Of a DNA stretch of 64,000 nucleotides, positions 9,490-16,961 are shown piece after piece (the stretch's first letter is position 1; each line of letters opens with the position of its first letter). The notes under the pieces are model-generated. The model made no database searches. It was not told where the DNA came from and saw only the letters and a list, made by a program, of their open reading frames with translations. The DNA comes from Erysipelothrix sp. HDW6A (GTDB lineage Bacteria; Bacillota_I; Bacilli_A; Erysipelotrichales; Erysipelotrichaceae): contig NZ_CP049859.1 in assembly GCF_011400295.1 (NCBI RefSeq), forward strand, positions 496,001-560,000, given 5' to 3'. The position numbers and the translations under genes were made by a program.

Positions 9490-10410
9490 ATGAAAAAAGT
9501 AGTTTGCATTGGTGAAATGCTCATTGACATGGTGGATGTCGATCATAAAGGATTACTTCTTGCTCAGAACTTTGAGTTAAACCCAGGAGGTGCTTCAGCT
9601 AATGTTGCCATTGCCTGTGCTCGACTTTCAACAGAAACTTACTATCTTGGAGCTTTAGGGAATGATAGCTTTGGAAAGCGACTAAGAAATGTCCTAGAGG
9701 ATAATAAGGTCAATGTCGACTTCGTAGACCATATTGGTAATACAACAATTGCCTGGGTTGGTTTGGACGACGATGGCGAAAGAAGTTTTGAATTCCTTCG
9801 AGGAAGCGATGGAAAGTATGAAATCAAAAAATCGGCACTGGATATCATTGATGAGAATACAATTGTTCATTTTGGCAGTGCAACAGCGCTACTAGGAGAT
9901 GAATTAGAAAAAAGTTACGATACATTAAAAGATAAAACAATTGAGGTACAAGGGACTGTTGTATTTGATCCAAACTATCGTGAGCTATTAGTCAATGATG
10001 TAGAGTCCTATCGTAATAAAACAATAAACTATATCGAGGTATCCGACTACGTAAAGCTAAGCCTTGAGGAATTAGAACTCATCAGTGAAGAGAAGGACAT
10101 CGAAGCAGCAATAAACAAAGTATCCCATATCATGAAGAAAAGTGCTGTATTATTTGTAACACTTGGTTCAAAAGGATGTTATGTTATTTCCGAGGAAATA
10201 AGCAAAATAGTCCCTTCTATTGAGATTACGCAAGTCGATGCAACGGGAGCAGGTGATGCCTTTATTGGGGCACTAATTTCTCAGTTAGCTAAAGGTGAAA
10301 CCGATTTAGAAATTGCAGTTCGGTATGCTAATCGTGCAGGGGCAATCACGGCTACTCATGTAGGTGCTATTAACTCTTTACCCACAGAGAAAGAATTACA
10401 AAGTAATTAA
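9490..10410 (+). CDS. scrK: Fructokinase-type PfkB family sugar kinase
   Basis: 306 residues of the PfkB/ribokinase family. GEMLIDMV at the N-terminus and GGASANVA near residue 37 bind the sugar; DATGAGDAFIGAL near residue 252 carries the catalytic Asp and anion hole. The overall match is to fructokinases, which phosphorylate cytoplasmic fructose at the 6-position; other sugar specificity cannot be excluded. AAGGAG precedes the ATG. No transporter gene for fructose or sucrose is next to it. Confidence 0.8.
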   Translation: MKKVVCIGEMLIDMVDVDHKGLLLAQNFELNPGGASANVAIACARLSTETYYLGALGNDSFGKRLRNVLEDNKVNVDFVDHIGNTTIAWVGLDDDGERSFEFLRGSDGKYEIKKSALDIIDENTIVHFGSATALLGDELEKSYDTLKDKTIEVQGTVVFDPNYRELLVNDVESYRNKTINYIEVSDYVKLSLEELELISEEKDIEAAINKVSHIMKKSAVLFVTLGSKGCYVISEEISKIVPSIEITQVDATGAGDAFIGALISQLAKGETDLEIAVRYANRAGAITATHVGAINSLPTEKELQSN

Positions 10411-10496
10411 TACTTGAAATATATTATTCCTCTAGGAATATTAAAAAGAACCTCTTACTTTATTAATGACTAGGTTTAGTCAAGGAGGTCAGAGAT

Positions 10497-10799
10497 ATCA
10501 TCATATCGTGTAATTGTTTTGAAATTCCAGATGAAGTCTTATGTACAATAAGTGGCGGTGGAACCGTTAGTTTGTGGTTATCACCAGGATTTCAAAAGGC
10601 ATTTATTGGTGCATCATGTTCGGCAATTGCTACCTACGTAGCAGCTAAATATTTTGCAGGTAATGGGACGGTGTATCGTGCCATAAGCGGATTTATGTTT
10701 AGTATGATTGGGGCGAAACTACAGTCCCTAGTAAAAGCTGATTTGTTTGTAGCTTCGCTGTACATTCCATTCTTACCAAACAGGAAGTTCGTTTTATGA
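10497..10799 (+). CDS. Bacteriocin-like peptide with double-glycine-type leader (non-standard start)
   Basis: An open frame of about 100 codons follows a strong AAGGAGGT at 10482-10489 but has no ATG/GTG/TTG at the right distance; an ATC at 10497, 8 bases after the SD, is the best placed codon. The leader-like part reads EIPDEVLCTISGGG, matching the acidic, hydrophobic-position and Gly-Gly pattern cut by bacteriocin ABC peptidases. The mature part (about 80 residues) is hydrophobic and Gly/Ala-rich (IGASCSAIATYVAAKYFAG...) with a small basic tail. The stop overlaps the ATG of a small membrane protein, the usual bacteriocin-immunity arrangement. The start problem may mean a damaged gene, a rare start or a consensus error. 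No export ABC transporter is nearby. Confidence 0.45.
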   Translation: MIISCNCFEIPDEVLCTISGGGTVSLWLSPGFQKAFIGASCSAIATYVAAKYFAGNGTVYRAISGFMFSMIGAKLQSLVKADLFVASLYIPFLPNRKFVL

Positions 10800-10954
10800 T
10801 GTATGTGATTGTGTTCATCATAACGTTTCTGCTGTATTACTTTGTGGTTGCCCGTTTTTTCAGTAATGATTTTATTTGGTTTGGGATAATGTTTGCATTA
10901 ACTTTCATCTTAGAAAAGGTATTATCTTGGATAGATAATCGAAATAAGGAATAA
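10796..10954 (+). CDS. Small two-helix membrane protein, candidate bacteriocin immunity protein
   Basis: 52 residues beginning MMYVIVFIITFLLYYF and ending WIDNRNKE. Two hydrophobic helices (about 2-20 and 25-44) and a charged C-terminus. Its ATG overlaps the stop of the upstream bacteriocin-like gene (ATGA at 10796-10799), so translation is probably coupled. Size, topology and coupling are those of immunity proteins of class II bacteriocins; no family-level similarity was recognised. Confidence 0.5.
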   Translation: MMYVIVFIITFLLYYFVVARFFSNDFIWFGIMFALTFILEKVLSWIDNRNKE

Positions 10955-10959
10955 GACAT

Positions 10960-10986
10960 AAGCTGGTGAAAACCAGCTTTGCTTAT
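10960..10986 (+). terminator. Intrinsic terminator
   Basis: Stem AAGCTGGT / ACCAGCTT around loop GAAA, followed by TGCTTATTT; ends the bacteriocin-like unit. Confidence 0.65.
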
Positions 10987-11107
10987 TTCTGTTAAGCGAT
11001 ATGAACGATTAGATATTGATATTCATTAAAAAATGTGAGAGACTCAAGGAGAATAGCGAAAATAGATCTGTAGGGGAGTTCTGTTTATTTATTCTCATGG
11101 AGGGAAA

Positions 11108-12220
11108 ATGAAACGAATGAAGAAGGTCTCAAGCATCTTATTGATAGCTTTAGTTTTTAGCTTTACAACACTCACAAGTATTAGTGCTACATCAGGTCGA
11201 TTAAAAGGAGATAGCATCATTACTTGTAATGGAAAGTCATATGGAAATCATGGGGATGGACATTGGCATGTTGCGGAAAATAAAGGGAAATCAGGATGGT
11301 ATCCTTCAGGTGAAAGCTTAGGATATGCAAATCCTTGTGCGGCTAGCGAAGCTCCTGCAAAGAAACCGGAAACAAAAGCACCGGAGACAAAGGCACCAGA
11401 AGCGAAAGCACCAGAAGCGAAAGCGCCTGAGGCAAAGGCAGCTGAAGTGAAACAAGAGACAAAGCCAAGCGCACCTAAAGAAACGCCAAAAGCAACAACT
11501 CCTAAAACAGAAACACCAGTGCAAACACCTTCAGTTGATAAAGTGGTTGAAGAGGTTGTTGAGTTGGATGAAATAGACACTGAAGCTTTAGAACTTGAAA
11601 CAAAGGCTTTAAACAATACTGCAATTCAATCGATAAGTATTGGATCAAAAGCAATGCAAATCAAAGATAAAGAAACATACTTTATCAATTCAGTGTCTGA
11701 TATAAAGGTTAATCTCGAAAATGAGAAAGCAGAATATAAGATAGTACCAGGTTCTGATCTTAAACCATTTGAAAAAAACAATCTTAAGATTGAATTAACA
11801 TCAGAAAGCAAAGAACAAACACAAACTGTTGATTTGCCAGTATTTATCTTAGGAACAAACGATGAACTTAAATCACAAAATGTTATCTTAAAAATAGATA
11901 ATAAAGATTATAAATTGAACGATAAGTATTTCAAAGTGAAACCTGAGGAGCTAAGCAAGCTTAACAAAGGTGAAATATTTATTGGAGACACTCACTTTGC
12001 ATATGGTAAAGACGTGAAGCTTGTCGAAGTATCTGGTAAAGATTATACTCATGAGTTAGTATTTGATGTCATGAATAATAAATATTCCTTACCAATTCAA
12101 TCGAAAGAGGCAAGTAGCTCAAATGTGTTGTTAGGTGGTCTTACATTAATTGGTGGTGGTTCTATCGGTGCAGGACTGTATTATAATAAGAAAAAGAAAA
12201 CTAGTCCTAAATCAAACTAG
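11108..12220 (+). CDS. Secreted, membrane-anchored surface protein with His motif and PEAKA repeats
   Basis: 370 residues. A Sec signal peptide (about 1-27, ending ISA) is followed by a compact domain at about 35-78 with two Cys and the motif HGDGHWH, which could bind a divalent metal like histidine-triad proteins; then a Pro/Lys/Ala/Glu-rich spacer with KAPE(T/A) repeats (about 83-140). A beta-rich region of about 190 residues follows, then a C-terminal hydrophobic helix (NVLLGGLTLIGGG) and a basic tail. There is no LPxTG before the helix, so it is probably held by the membrane helix rather than by sortase. GGAGGG precedes the ATG; a second ATG 9 bases later is an alternative. Role unknown; cell-surface metal binding or adhesion is conjecture. 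Confidence 0.75.
   Translation: MKRMKKVSSILLIALVFSFTTLTSISATSGRLKGDSIITCNGKSYGNHGDGHWHVAENKGKSGWYPSGESLGYANPCAASEAPAKKPETKAPETKAPEAKAPEAKAPEAKAAEVKQETKPSAPKETPKATTPKTETPVQTPSVDKVVEEVVELDEIDTEALELETKALNNTAIQSISIGSKAMQIKDKETYFINSVSDIKVNLENEKAEYKIVPGSDLKPFEKNNLKIELTSESKEQTQTVDLPVFILGTNDELKSQNVILKIDNKDYKLNDKYFKVKPEELSKLNKGEIFIGDTHFAYGKDVKLVEVSGKDYTHELVFDVMNNKYSLPIQSKEASSSNVLLGGLTLIGGGSIGAGLYYNKKKKTSPKSN
11374..11440 (+). repeat. In-frame tandem repeat encoding KAPE(T/A)
   Basis: About five degenerate 15-base units (variants of AAAGCACCAGAAGCG) inside the surface-protein gene, encoding a Pro-rich cell-wall-spanning spacer. Copy number may vary between strains. Confidence 0.7.
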
Positions 12221-12233
12221 TATATAAATACAC

Positions 12234-12258
12234 AAAGAGCGCAAATAATGCGCTCTTT
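12234..12258. terminator. Bidirectional terminator
   Basis: Perfect stem AAAGAGCGCA / TGCGCTCTTT with loop AATAA between the convergent surface-protein and DUF308 genes. Confidence 0.75.
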
Positions 12259-12285
12259 ATCTATAATAAATTGTGATTAATTTTT

Positions 12286-12807
12286 CTATTGAAACGCTTG
12301 AATAACCAAGGAGAAACCAAAAGAAATTGCAGATAGTCCTAACATATAAGCTAATGTTAGTGATGCAGTTCCTGGGTTTAGAATCATAAGAATAGAAGTT
12401 AAAATACTTATAACTAGAAGTACCAATCCAAGACCTTGTGATACTCCTGTATATTTCTTGATATACCAGAGATCAATAATACCTGTGATGGATGATGCAA
12501 GTAACCATGTTGGAATTAGAATATCAATCCCAATGACACCAAGTGAAATATTGCTTACTAAAAGTATTCCAAAAAGAAAATCTATTGCGCTCATGAGGAA
12601 GATGAACCAAATCCAGAAGCTTGTAATTTTCTTAAAGAAATAAAACTTAAAGAAACCAAAGATTCCTTTAGTAAGAGCAATGACACCAAATAGTACAACC
12701 AAACTTCTCAGTGTACTACCAGGATTTGAAAACATGGTGAAGCCTAAGAAGATGAATAAGACACCAATAATTAAATCAATCCATCCAAACTCTCTTCTTT
12801 CACTCAT
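12286..12807 (-). CDS. DUF308/HdeD family membrane protein
   Basis: 173 residues made of six closely packed hydrophobic segments in three pairs, each with a Gly-rich turn such as LGxxxFxNPGST and MILNPGTASLTLAYMLG; this is the DUF308/HdeD pattern. The E. coli relative is linked to acid resistance, but the molecular activity is unknown. An AGGAGG-type site lies just upstream of the start. Single gene, convergent with the surface protein. Confidence 0.75.
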   Translation of the reverse strand: MSERREFGWIDLIIGVLFIFLGFTMFSNPGSTLRSLVVLFGVIALTKGIFGFFKFYFFKKITSFWIWFIFLMSAIDFLFGILLVSNISLGVIGIDILIPTWLLASSITGIIDLWYIKKYTGVSQGLGLVLLVISILTSILMILNPGTASLTLAYMLGLSAISFGFSLVIQAFQ

Positions 12808-13041
12808 TGTAACACCTCCTTTATCCTAATGTACCACTTTGTGAATATACTTACAAAGAATGTGAATGGCTTTCTTGATAGTTTCACAACAGTTAATATA
12901 GGTTTCATCTGTTATCACAGAAATATCATCAATAATAATCGAAAACATTATGAACTTCTGGTTTAATTACTTGTGAATAATGTCTAATAATGGGATAATT
13001 ACAAGCGATAGAATTAATTAATAAGAAGTAGAGGAATTGAA

Positions 13042-14013
13042 ATGACACATAACTTTTGGCAAGATTTACCGAAGCCTTTTTTTATCTTAGCTCCTATGGA
13101 GGATGTAACAGACGTTGTTTTTCGTCATGTAATAGCGAAAGCGGGAAAGCCTGATGTTTTCTTTACGGAGTTTACGAACAGTGAAAGTTATTGTCATGCT
13201 GAAGGAAAAGAAAGTGTGAAGGGTCGTCTAACCTTTACTGAAGATGAACAACCGATAGTAGCGCATATCTGGGGTGATAAACCTGAGTTCTTTAAAGAGA
13301 TGAGTATTGGTATGGCTGAAATGGGTTTTAAGGGCGTTGATATCAATATGGGATGTCCTGCTCAAAACGTATTTCGACACGGTCGTGGATCAGGGCTTAT
13401 ACTAAGACCTGAGGTCGCGGCAGAAATCATTCAAGCAGCCAAGGCTGGTGGTTTACCAGTCAGTGTAAAAACTCGACTTGGACATTCAAAAGTCGATGAG
13501 TGGAAAGATTGGTTAACACATGTCCTTAAACAAGACATCGCAAACTTATCCATTCATCTACGAACTAAAGTTGAAATGAGTCAAGTTGATGCTCACTGGG
13601 AATTGATTCCTGAGATTAAGAAACTCCGTGATGAAATTGCCCCTAATACCCTTATTACCATTAATGGTGACATTCCTGATTATGAAACCGGGATGATGCT
13701 GGCTGAAAAATACGGTATCGATGGCGTTATGATTGGTCGAGGTGTTTTCCACAATCCCTTTGCGTTTGAGAAAGATGCTAAGAAACATAGCTCAAAAGAA
13801 TTGCTTGATCTACTACGCTATCATTTAGATATGTTTGATAAGTATTCAAAAGTAGAACCTCGTGTCTTTAAACCATTACGAAGATTCTTTAAAATCTACG
13901 TAAGAGAGTTCTCAGGTGCGAGTGATTTACGAGTACGTCTCATGGAAACTTCCACGACTGATGAAGTTCGTAAAATGTTAAGTGATTTTGAAGCTGAAAA
14001 TGATATTCAATAG
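13042..14013 (+). CDS. dus: tRNA-dihydrouridine synthase
   Basis: 323 residues; an FMN enzyme that reduces uridines in the tRNA D-loop with NADPH. It shows [12 protein letters not shown] at the N-terminus (FMN binding), NMGCPAQNV with catalytic C105, SVKTRLG, and the phosphate-binding end of the TIM barrel INGDI...[15 protein letters not shown]-terminal helical tRNA-binding domain of about 80 residues follows. It lacks the long extensions of DusA/DusC and resembles Gram-positive DusB-like enzymes. AGAGGAATTGAA precedes the ATG. Confidence 0.92.
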   Translation: MTHNFWQDLPKPFFILAPMEDVTDVVFRHVIAKAGKPDVFFTEFTNSESYCHAEGKESVKGRLTFTEDEQPIVAHIWGDKPEFFKEMSIGMAEMGFKGVDINMGCPAQNVFRHGRGSGLILRPEVAAEIIQAAKAGGLPVSVKTRLGHSKVDEWKDWLTHVLKQDIANLSIHLRTKVEMSQVDAHWELIPEIKKLRDEIAPNTLITINGDIPDYETGMMLAEKYGIDGVMIGRGVFHNPFAFEKDAKKHSSKELLDLLRYHLDMFDKYSKVEPRVFKPLRRFFKIYVREFSGASDLRVRLMETSTTDEVRKMLSDFEAENDIQ

Positions 14014-14037
14014 AGTTCCTTTGGAACTCTTTTCTTT
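14012..14037 (+). terminator. Intrinsic terminator
   Basis: Stem AGAGTTCC / GGAACTCT, short loop, then TTTTCTTTT; overlaps the dus stop. Confidence 0.75.
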
Positions 14038-14129
14038 TGAACAAGGATAAAGGCGTGATATGATATAAGTATAGAAATGACTTGTAATTTATCAAAAAAG
14101 ATAGTCATTTTAACCTAGGGGGTCATATC

Positions 14130-15206
14130 ATGAGAAAACCATCAGCCTTACGTAGAGGTGATAAAGTAGCAATTGTCAGTTTATCTTCTGGTGTTTTGGG
14201 AGAACCATTCGCAAAGCATCAAGTTGAACTCGCAAAGAAACGCTTGGAAATGCTCGGACTGGTTCCGGTATTTATGCCAAATGCATTAAAAGGTTTAAAA
14301 GTATTGGAAGAAAATCCACAAGCTCGAGCACAAGATCTGAAGGATGCATTTGCTGATGATTCTATTAAAGGTATTTTCTGTGCAATCGGTGGTATTGATA
14401 CCTATCGTTTATCACCTTATCTTTTAGAAGATGCTGAGTTTTTAGAGAATGTCCTAAGGAAACCAAAATTATTTACAGGGTTCTCCGATACCACAAACAA
14501 TCACTTCCTATTTTATAAACTAGGAATGGTTAGTTACTACGGTCCTAATATATTAAATGACATTGCTGAGTTAGATACAGAGATGATTCCATACACACGG
14601 CAAACGATTCAGTACTACTTTGACAATCCAGAAACGATTACGATTGAATCAAGTCCAATTTGGTATGAAGAACGTACAGACTTTAGTAGTAACTCTATAG
14701 GCGTTCCTCGTATCAGTCATGAAGAGACGCGAGGCTATGAAGTGCTCCAAGGTTCCGGTGTTGTAGAAGGTCGACTCTTAGGTGGTTGTATCGAAAGTAT
14801 CTTTGATATGATTACTGGTGATCGCTTCCTAGATCAGAAAGATGTCGTTAAGAAATACGATCTCTTTCCAACATTAAAAGAATGGATAGGAAAAATCCTA
14901 TTCTTAGAAACAAGTGAAGAATGTCCTGACAAAGAACAAATGTTGAAGTATCTCAAAGTTCTTAAAGAAGAGGGAATACTGGATGCAGTATCCGCAATTC
15001 TTGTAGGGAAACCTCAAAATGAAATTCATTATGAAGAAATCAAAGAAGCATATCTTGAAAGTACGGATACACCGATACTCTTTAATATTAACTTTGGTCA
15101 TGCATACCCAAGAACTGTGATTCCTTATGGTCTTAAAGCAAAGATTGATTTTGATACCAAAACTTTAACAATTGAAGAACCACTCTTTGAATCAAAGCTC
15201 ACATAA
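14130..15206 (+). CDS. S66 family LD-carboxypeptidase (MccF-like)
   Basis: 358 residues. Peptidase S66 fold: an N-terminal nucleophile domain with GFSD at 117-120 (catalytic S119) after GGIDTYR, and a C-terminal domain with GGCIES (catalytic Glu) and NFGHAYPR (catalytic His). Family members cut L,D bonds in murein tetrapeptides or, like MccF, inactivate microcin C-type peptides; the length and the WYEERTDFSS insertion are closer to the MccF branch. There is no signal peptide, so it acts in the cytoplasm. A strong SD (CTAGGGGG) precedes the ATG. Confidence 0.9.
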   Translation: MRKPSALRRGDKVAIVSLSSGVLGEPFAKHQVELAKKRLEMLGLVPVFMPNALKGLKVLEENPQARAQDLKDAFADDSIKGIFCAIGGIDTYRLSPYLLEDAEFLENVLRKPKLFTGFSDTTNNHFLFYKLGMVSYYGPNILNDIAELDTEMIPYTRQTIQYYFDNPETITIESSPIWYEERTDFSSNSIGVPRISHEETRGYEVLQGSGVVEGRLLGGCIESIFDMITGDRFLDQKDVVKKYDLFPTLKEWIGKILFLETSEECPDKEQMLKYLKVLKEEGILDAVSAILVGKPQNEIHYEEIKEAYLESTDTPILFNINFGHAYPRTVIPYGLKAKIDFDTKTLTIEEPLFESKLT

Positions 15207-15273
15207 ATTAACACAAGTATTTTATCTTGATGACAAAGAACTCACGTATACTCAAGACATAGGAGGTATTGTT

Positions 15274-15462
15274 ATGAAGAAATTAGGAATTGTGACTGCA
15301 GTTGCAGCAGGAGCATTAACAACGTATGGAGTGTTGAAGGTTTTTGGGGTCACAGATAAAATCCGACTAACAATCCTAGATAAAGCTATTGACTGCTATG
15401 ACAAAAGAGCTCAAGAAATCTCAAAGAAACGTATAATAGTTACTAAACAGGAACTCATGTAA
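15274..15462 (+). CDS. Small hypothetical membrane protein
   Basis: 62 residues: MKKLGIVTAVAAGALTTYGVLKVFG, a single N-terminal hydrophobic helix, then a charged cytoplasmic-type tail with many Lys/Arg. ATAGGAGG 9 bases upstream fixes the start at 15274; a longer frame overlaps the peptidase. TATACT at 15247-15252 could be its own -10. Function unknown. Confidence 0.6.
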   Translation: MKKLGIVTAVAAGALTTYGVLKVFGVTDKIRLTILDKAIDCYDKRAQEISKKRIIVTKQELM

Positions 15463-15478
15463 AGTGAGTTCTTTTTTT
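15451..15478 (+). terminator. Intrinsic terminator
   Basis: Stem GAACTCA / TGAGTTC followed by seven T; ends the small membrane gene just upstream of the amylase promoter. Confidence 0.8.
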
Positions 15479-15486
15479 CGAAAAAC

Positions 15487-15514
15487 TTTACAAAGTTAAT
15501 AAAGTAGGTATAAT
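15487..15514 (+). promoter_or_regulatory. Promoter of the amylase-pullulanase unit
   Basis: TTTACA (15487-15492), 16-base spacer, TATAAT (15509-15514). The layout is nearly the same as the malE promoter at 18835. Confidence 0.8.
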
Positions 15515-15521
15515 GGTATCT

Positions 15522-15539
15522 AAGGAAATCGTTTTCCTT
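15522..15539 (+). promoter_or_regulatory. LacI/CcpA-type operator (probable MalR site)
   Basis: AAGGAAATCGTTTTCCTT is a near-perfect inverted repeat with the central CG of LacI-family operators, placed 7 bases after the -10, where a bound repressor would block transcription. The malR-like gene at 23851 encodes the obvious candidate; CcpA is the alternative. Confidence 0.7.
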
Positions 15540-15548
15540 GAGGTGAAT

Positions 15549-16961
15549 ATGAAACATAAAACAATGTTACAGGGCTTTGAATGGTATTTAGCCCCAGAAG
15601 ATAAATTATGGATTAAAATTAAAAATAACGCTAAAAAATACGAATCAATGGGAATTACAAGTATCTGGTTACCACCAGCATACAAAGGTCATCGTGGATG
15701 TTATGACTCGGGATATGGCGTTTATGACCTTTATGATTTAGGTGAGTTTGATCAAAAAGGTAGTGTCGAAACAAAGTATGGAAGCCGACAAGAATATCTT
15801 GAGGCAATCCAAGCTCTTAAAGACCATAACATCGCAATCTATGTCGATGTCGTATTAAACCACCGCATTGGTGCTGATGAGCTTGAAACGGTATTAGTAG
15901 ATGAAGTGAATCGTGATAACAGAAACGAAATCATAAATGCAAACAAAGAGATTAAAGCATGGACGAAGTTCACATATCCGAATCGCAACAATAAATACTC
16001 AACATTCAAATGGGATAAGTCTTACTTTAAAGCAATTGATTTTGATGATAATGAACATCAGAATGGAATCTATCTCTTTAAAGACAGAGTTTGGGATGAA
16101 CATGTCTCTCATGAGTATGGTAACTATGATTACTTATTAGGTGCTGATGTTTACGTCTTAAACCCTGTTGTAATGGACGAACTTAAACATTGGTTGCATT
16201 GGTATTATGATACGATTCAATTTGATGGGGTACGTTTGGATGCAATCAAACACATTGATGCCCTCGCAACGAAGGAAATTCTTGAATCTCTTAGAGACCG
16301 TACCCACATTAAAGCTGTAGGTGAGTATTGGAGTGGAGATATTGAAGAGTTAATTCATTATCATGAACTTACAGAAGGAACTATGGCACTATTTGATGTG
16401 CCCTTACACCATAAATTCCATGACATTTCCACTGGAACGAGTGATGATTTAAGCACACTGTATCATGGGACGTTTACTGAACGATACCCTGAGTATTCAG
16501 TTACCTTTGTAGATAATCACGATACTCAAATTGGACAATCCCTAGAATCCTGGGTAGAACCATGGTTTAGAAACCATGCTAATGCATTTATTCTGCTTCA
16601 TGAGAATGCATACCCATGTTTATTCTATACAGATATGGATAATCAGTTTATTCAAAAAATGATTGCTGTACGAAGTCAATATGAAGGATCAAACTTTGTG
16701 GATATTCATGATAAAAAACACACACGTACCTTTGGATATACGGATGAAAATGGCTATATTGTAAGTATGTCAATAAATGGTGATAATATTGAAAGTTTAT
16801 ATATTGGACAAAATTGCTCTGGAACTGTATACTTTTCCTTGGAAGATACAAATGACCGAATTATCGTTGATGAAAATGGATACTTAAACGTCCCTGTTAA
16901 ATCAAAAGAGGTCAAAGTGTATATTCAAGAAAGGGTACACTATGATTTTAGCGTTCTATGA
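15549..16961 (+). CDS. Cytoplasmic alpha-amylase (GH13)
   Basis: 470 residues; hydrolyses internal alpha-1,4 bonds of imported maltodextrins or glycogen. All four GH13 regions are present: DVVLNH, GVRLDAIKH (nucleophile Asp), GEYWSGD (acid Glu) and FVDNHDTQ. It starts MKHKTMLQGFEWYL, a typical beginning of cytoplasmic GH13_5 enzymes, and has no signal peptide. The ATG at 15549 follows GAGGTG; an upstream TTG would sit inside the promoter. It overlaps the pullulanase gene by 20 bases, so the two are one transcript under the operator at 15522. Confidence 0.9.
   Translation: MKHKTMLQGFEWYLAPEDKLWIKIKNNAKKYESMGITSIWLPPAYKGHRGCYDSGYGVYDLYDLGEFDQKGSVETKYGSRQEYLEAIQALKDHNIAIYVDVVLNHRIGADELETVLVDEVNRDNRNEIINANKEIKAWTKFTYPNRNNKYSTFKWDKSYFKAIDFDDNEHQNGIYLFKDRVWDEHVSHEYGNYDYLLGADVYVLNPVVMDELKHWLHWYYDTIQFDGVRLDAIKHIDALATKEILESLRDRTHIKAVGEYWSGDIEELIHYHELTEGTMALFDVPLHHKFHDISTGTSDDLSTLYHGTFTERYPEYSVTFVDNHDTQIGQSLESWVEPWFRNHANAFILLHENAYPCLFYTDMDNQFIQKMIAVRSQYEGSNFVDIHDKKHTRTFGYTDENGYIVSMSINGDNIESLYIGQNCSGTVYFSLEDTNDRIIVDENGYLNVPVKSKEVKVYIQERVHYDFSVL

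Noticed and set aside
10424..10440. Palindrome TATTCC-TCTA-GGAATA after fructokinase as a terminator
   Set aside because: Short AT-rich stem without a T-run; could be chance, so not listed as a terminator.
11248..11616. Long minus-strand frame across the PEAKA repeat (Ala/Ser/Gly-rich)
   Set aside because: Antisense artefact of the repeated KAPE codons; no SD and no family.
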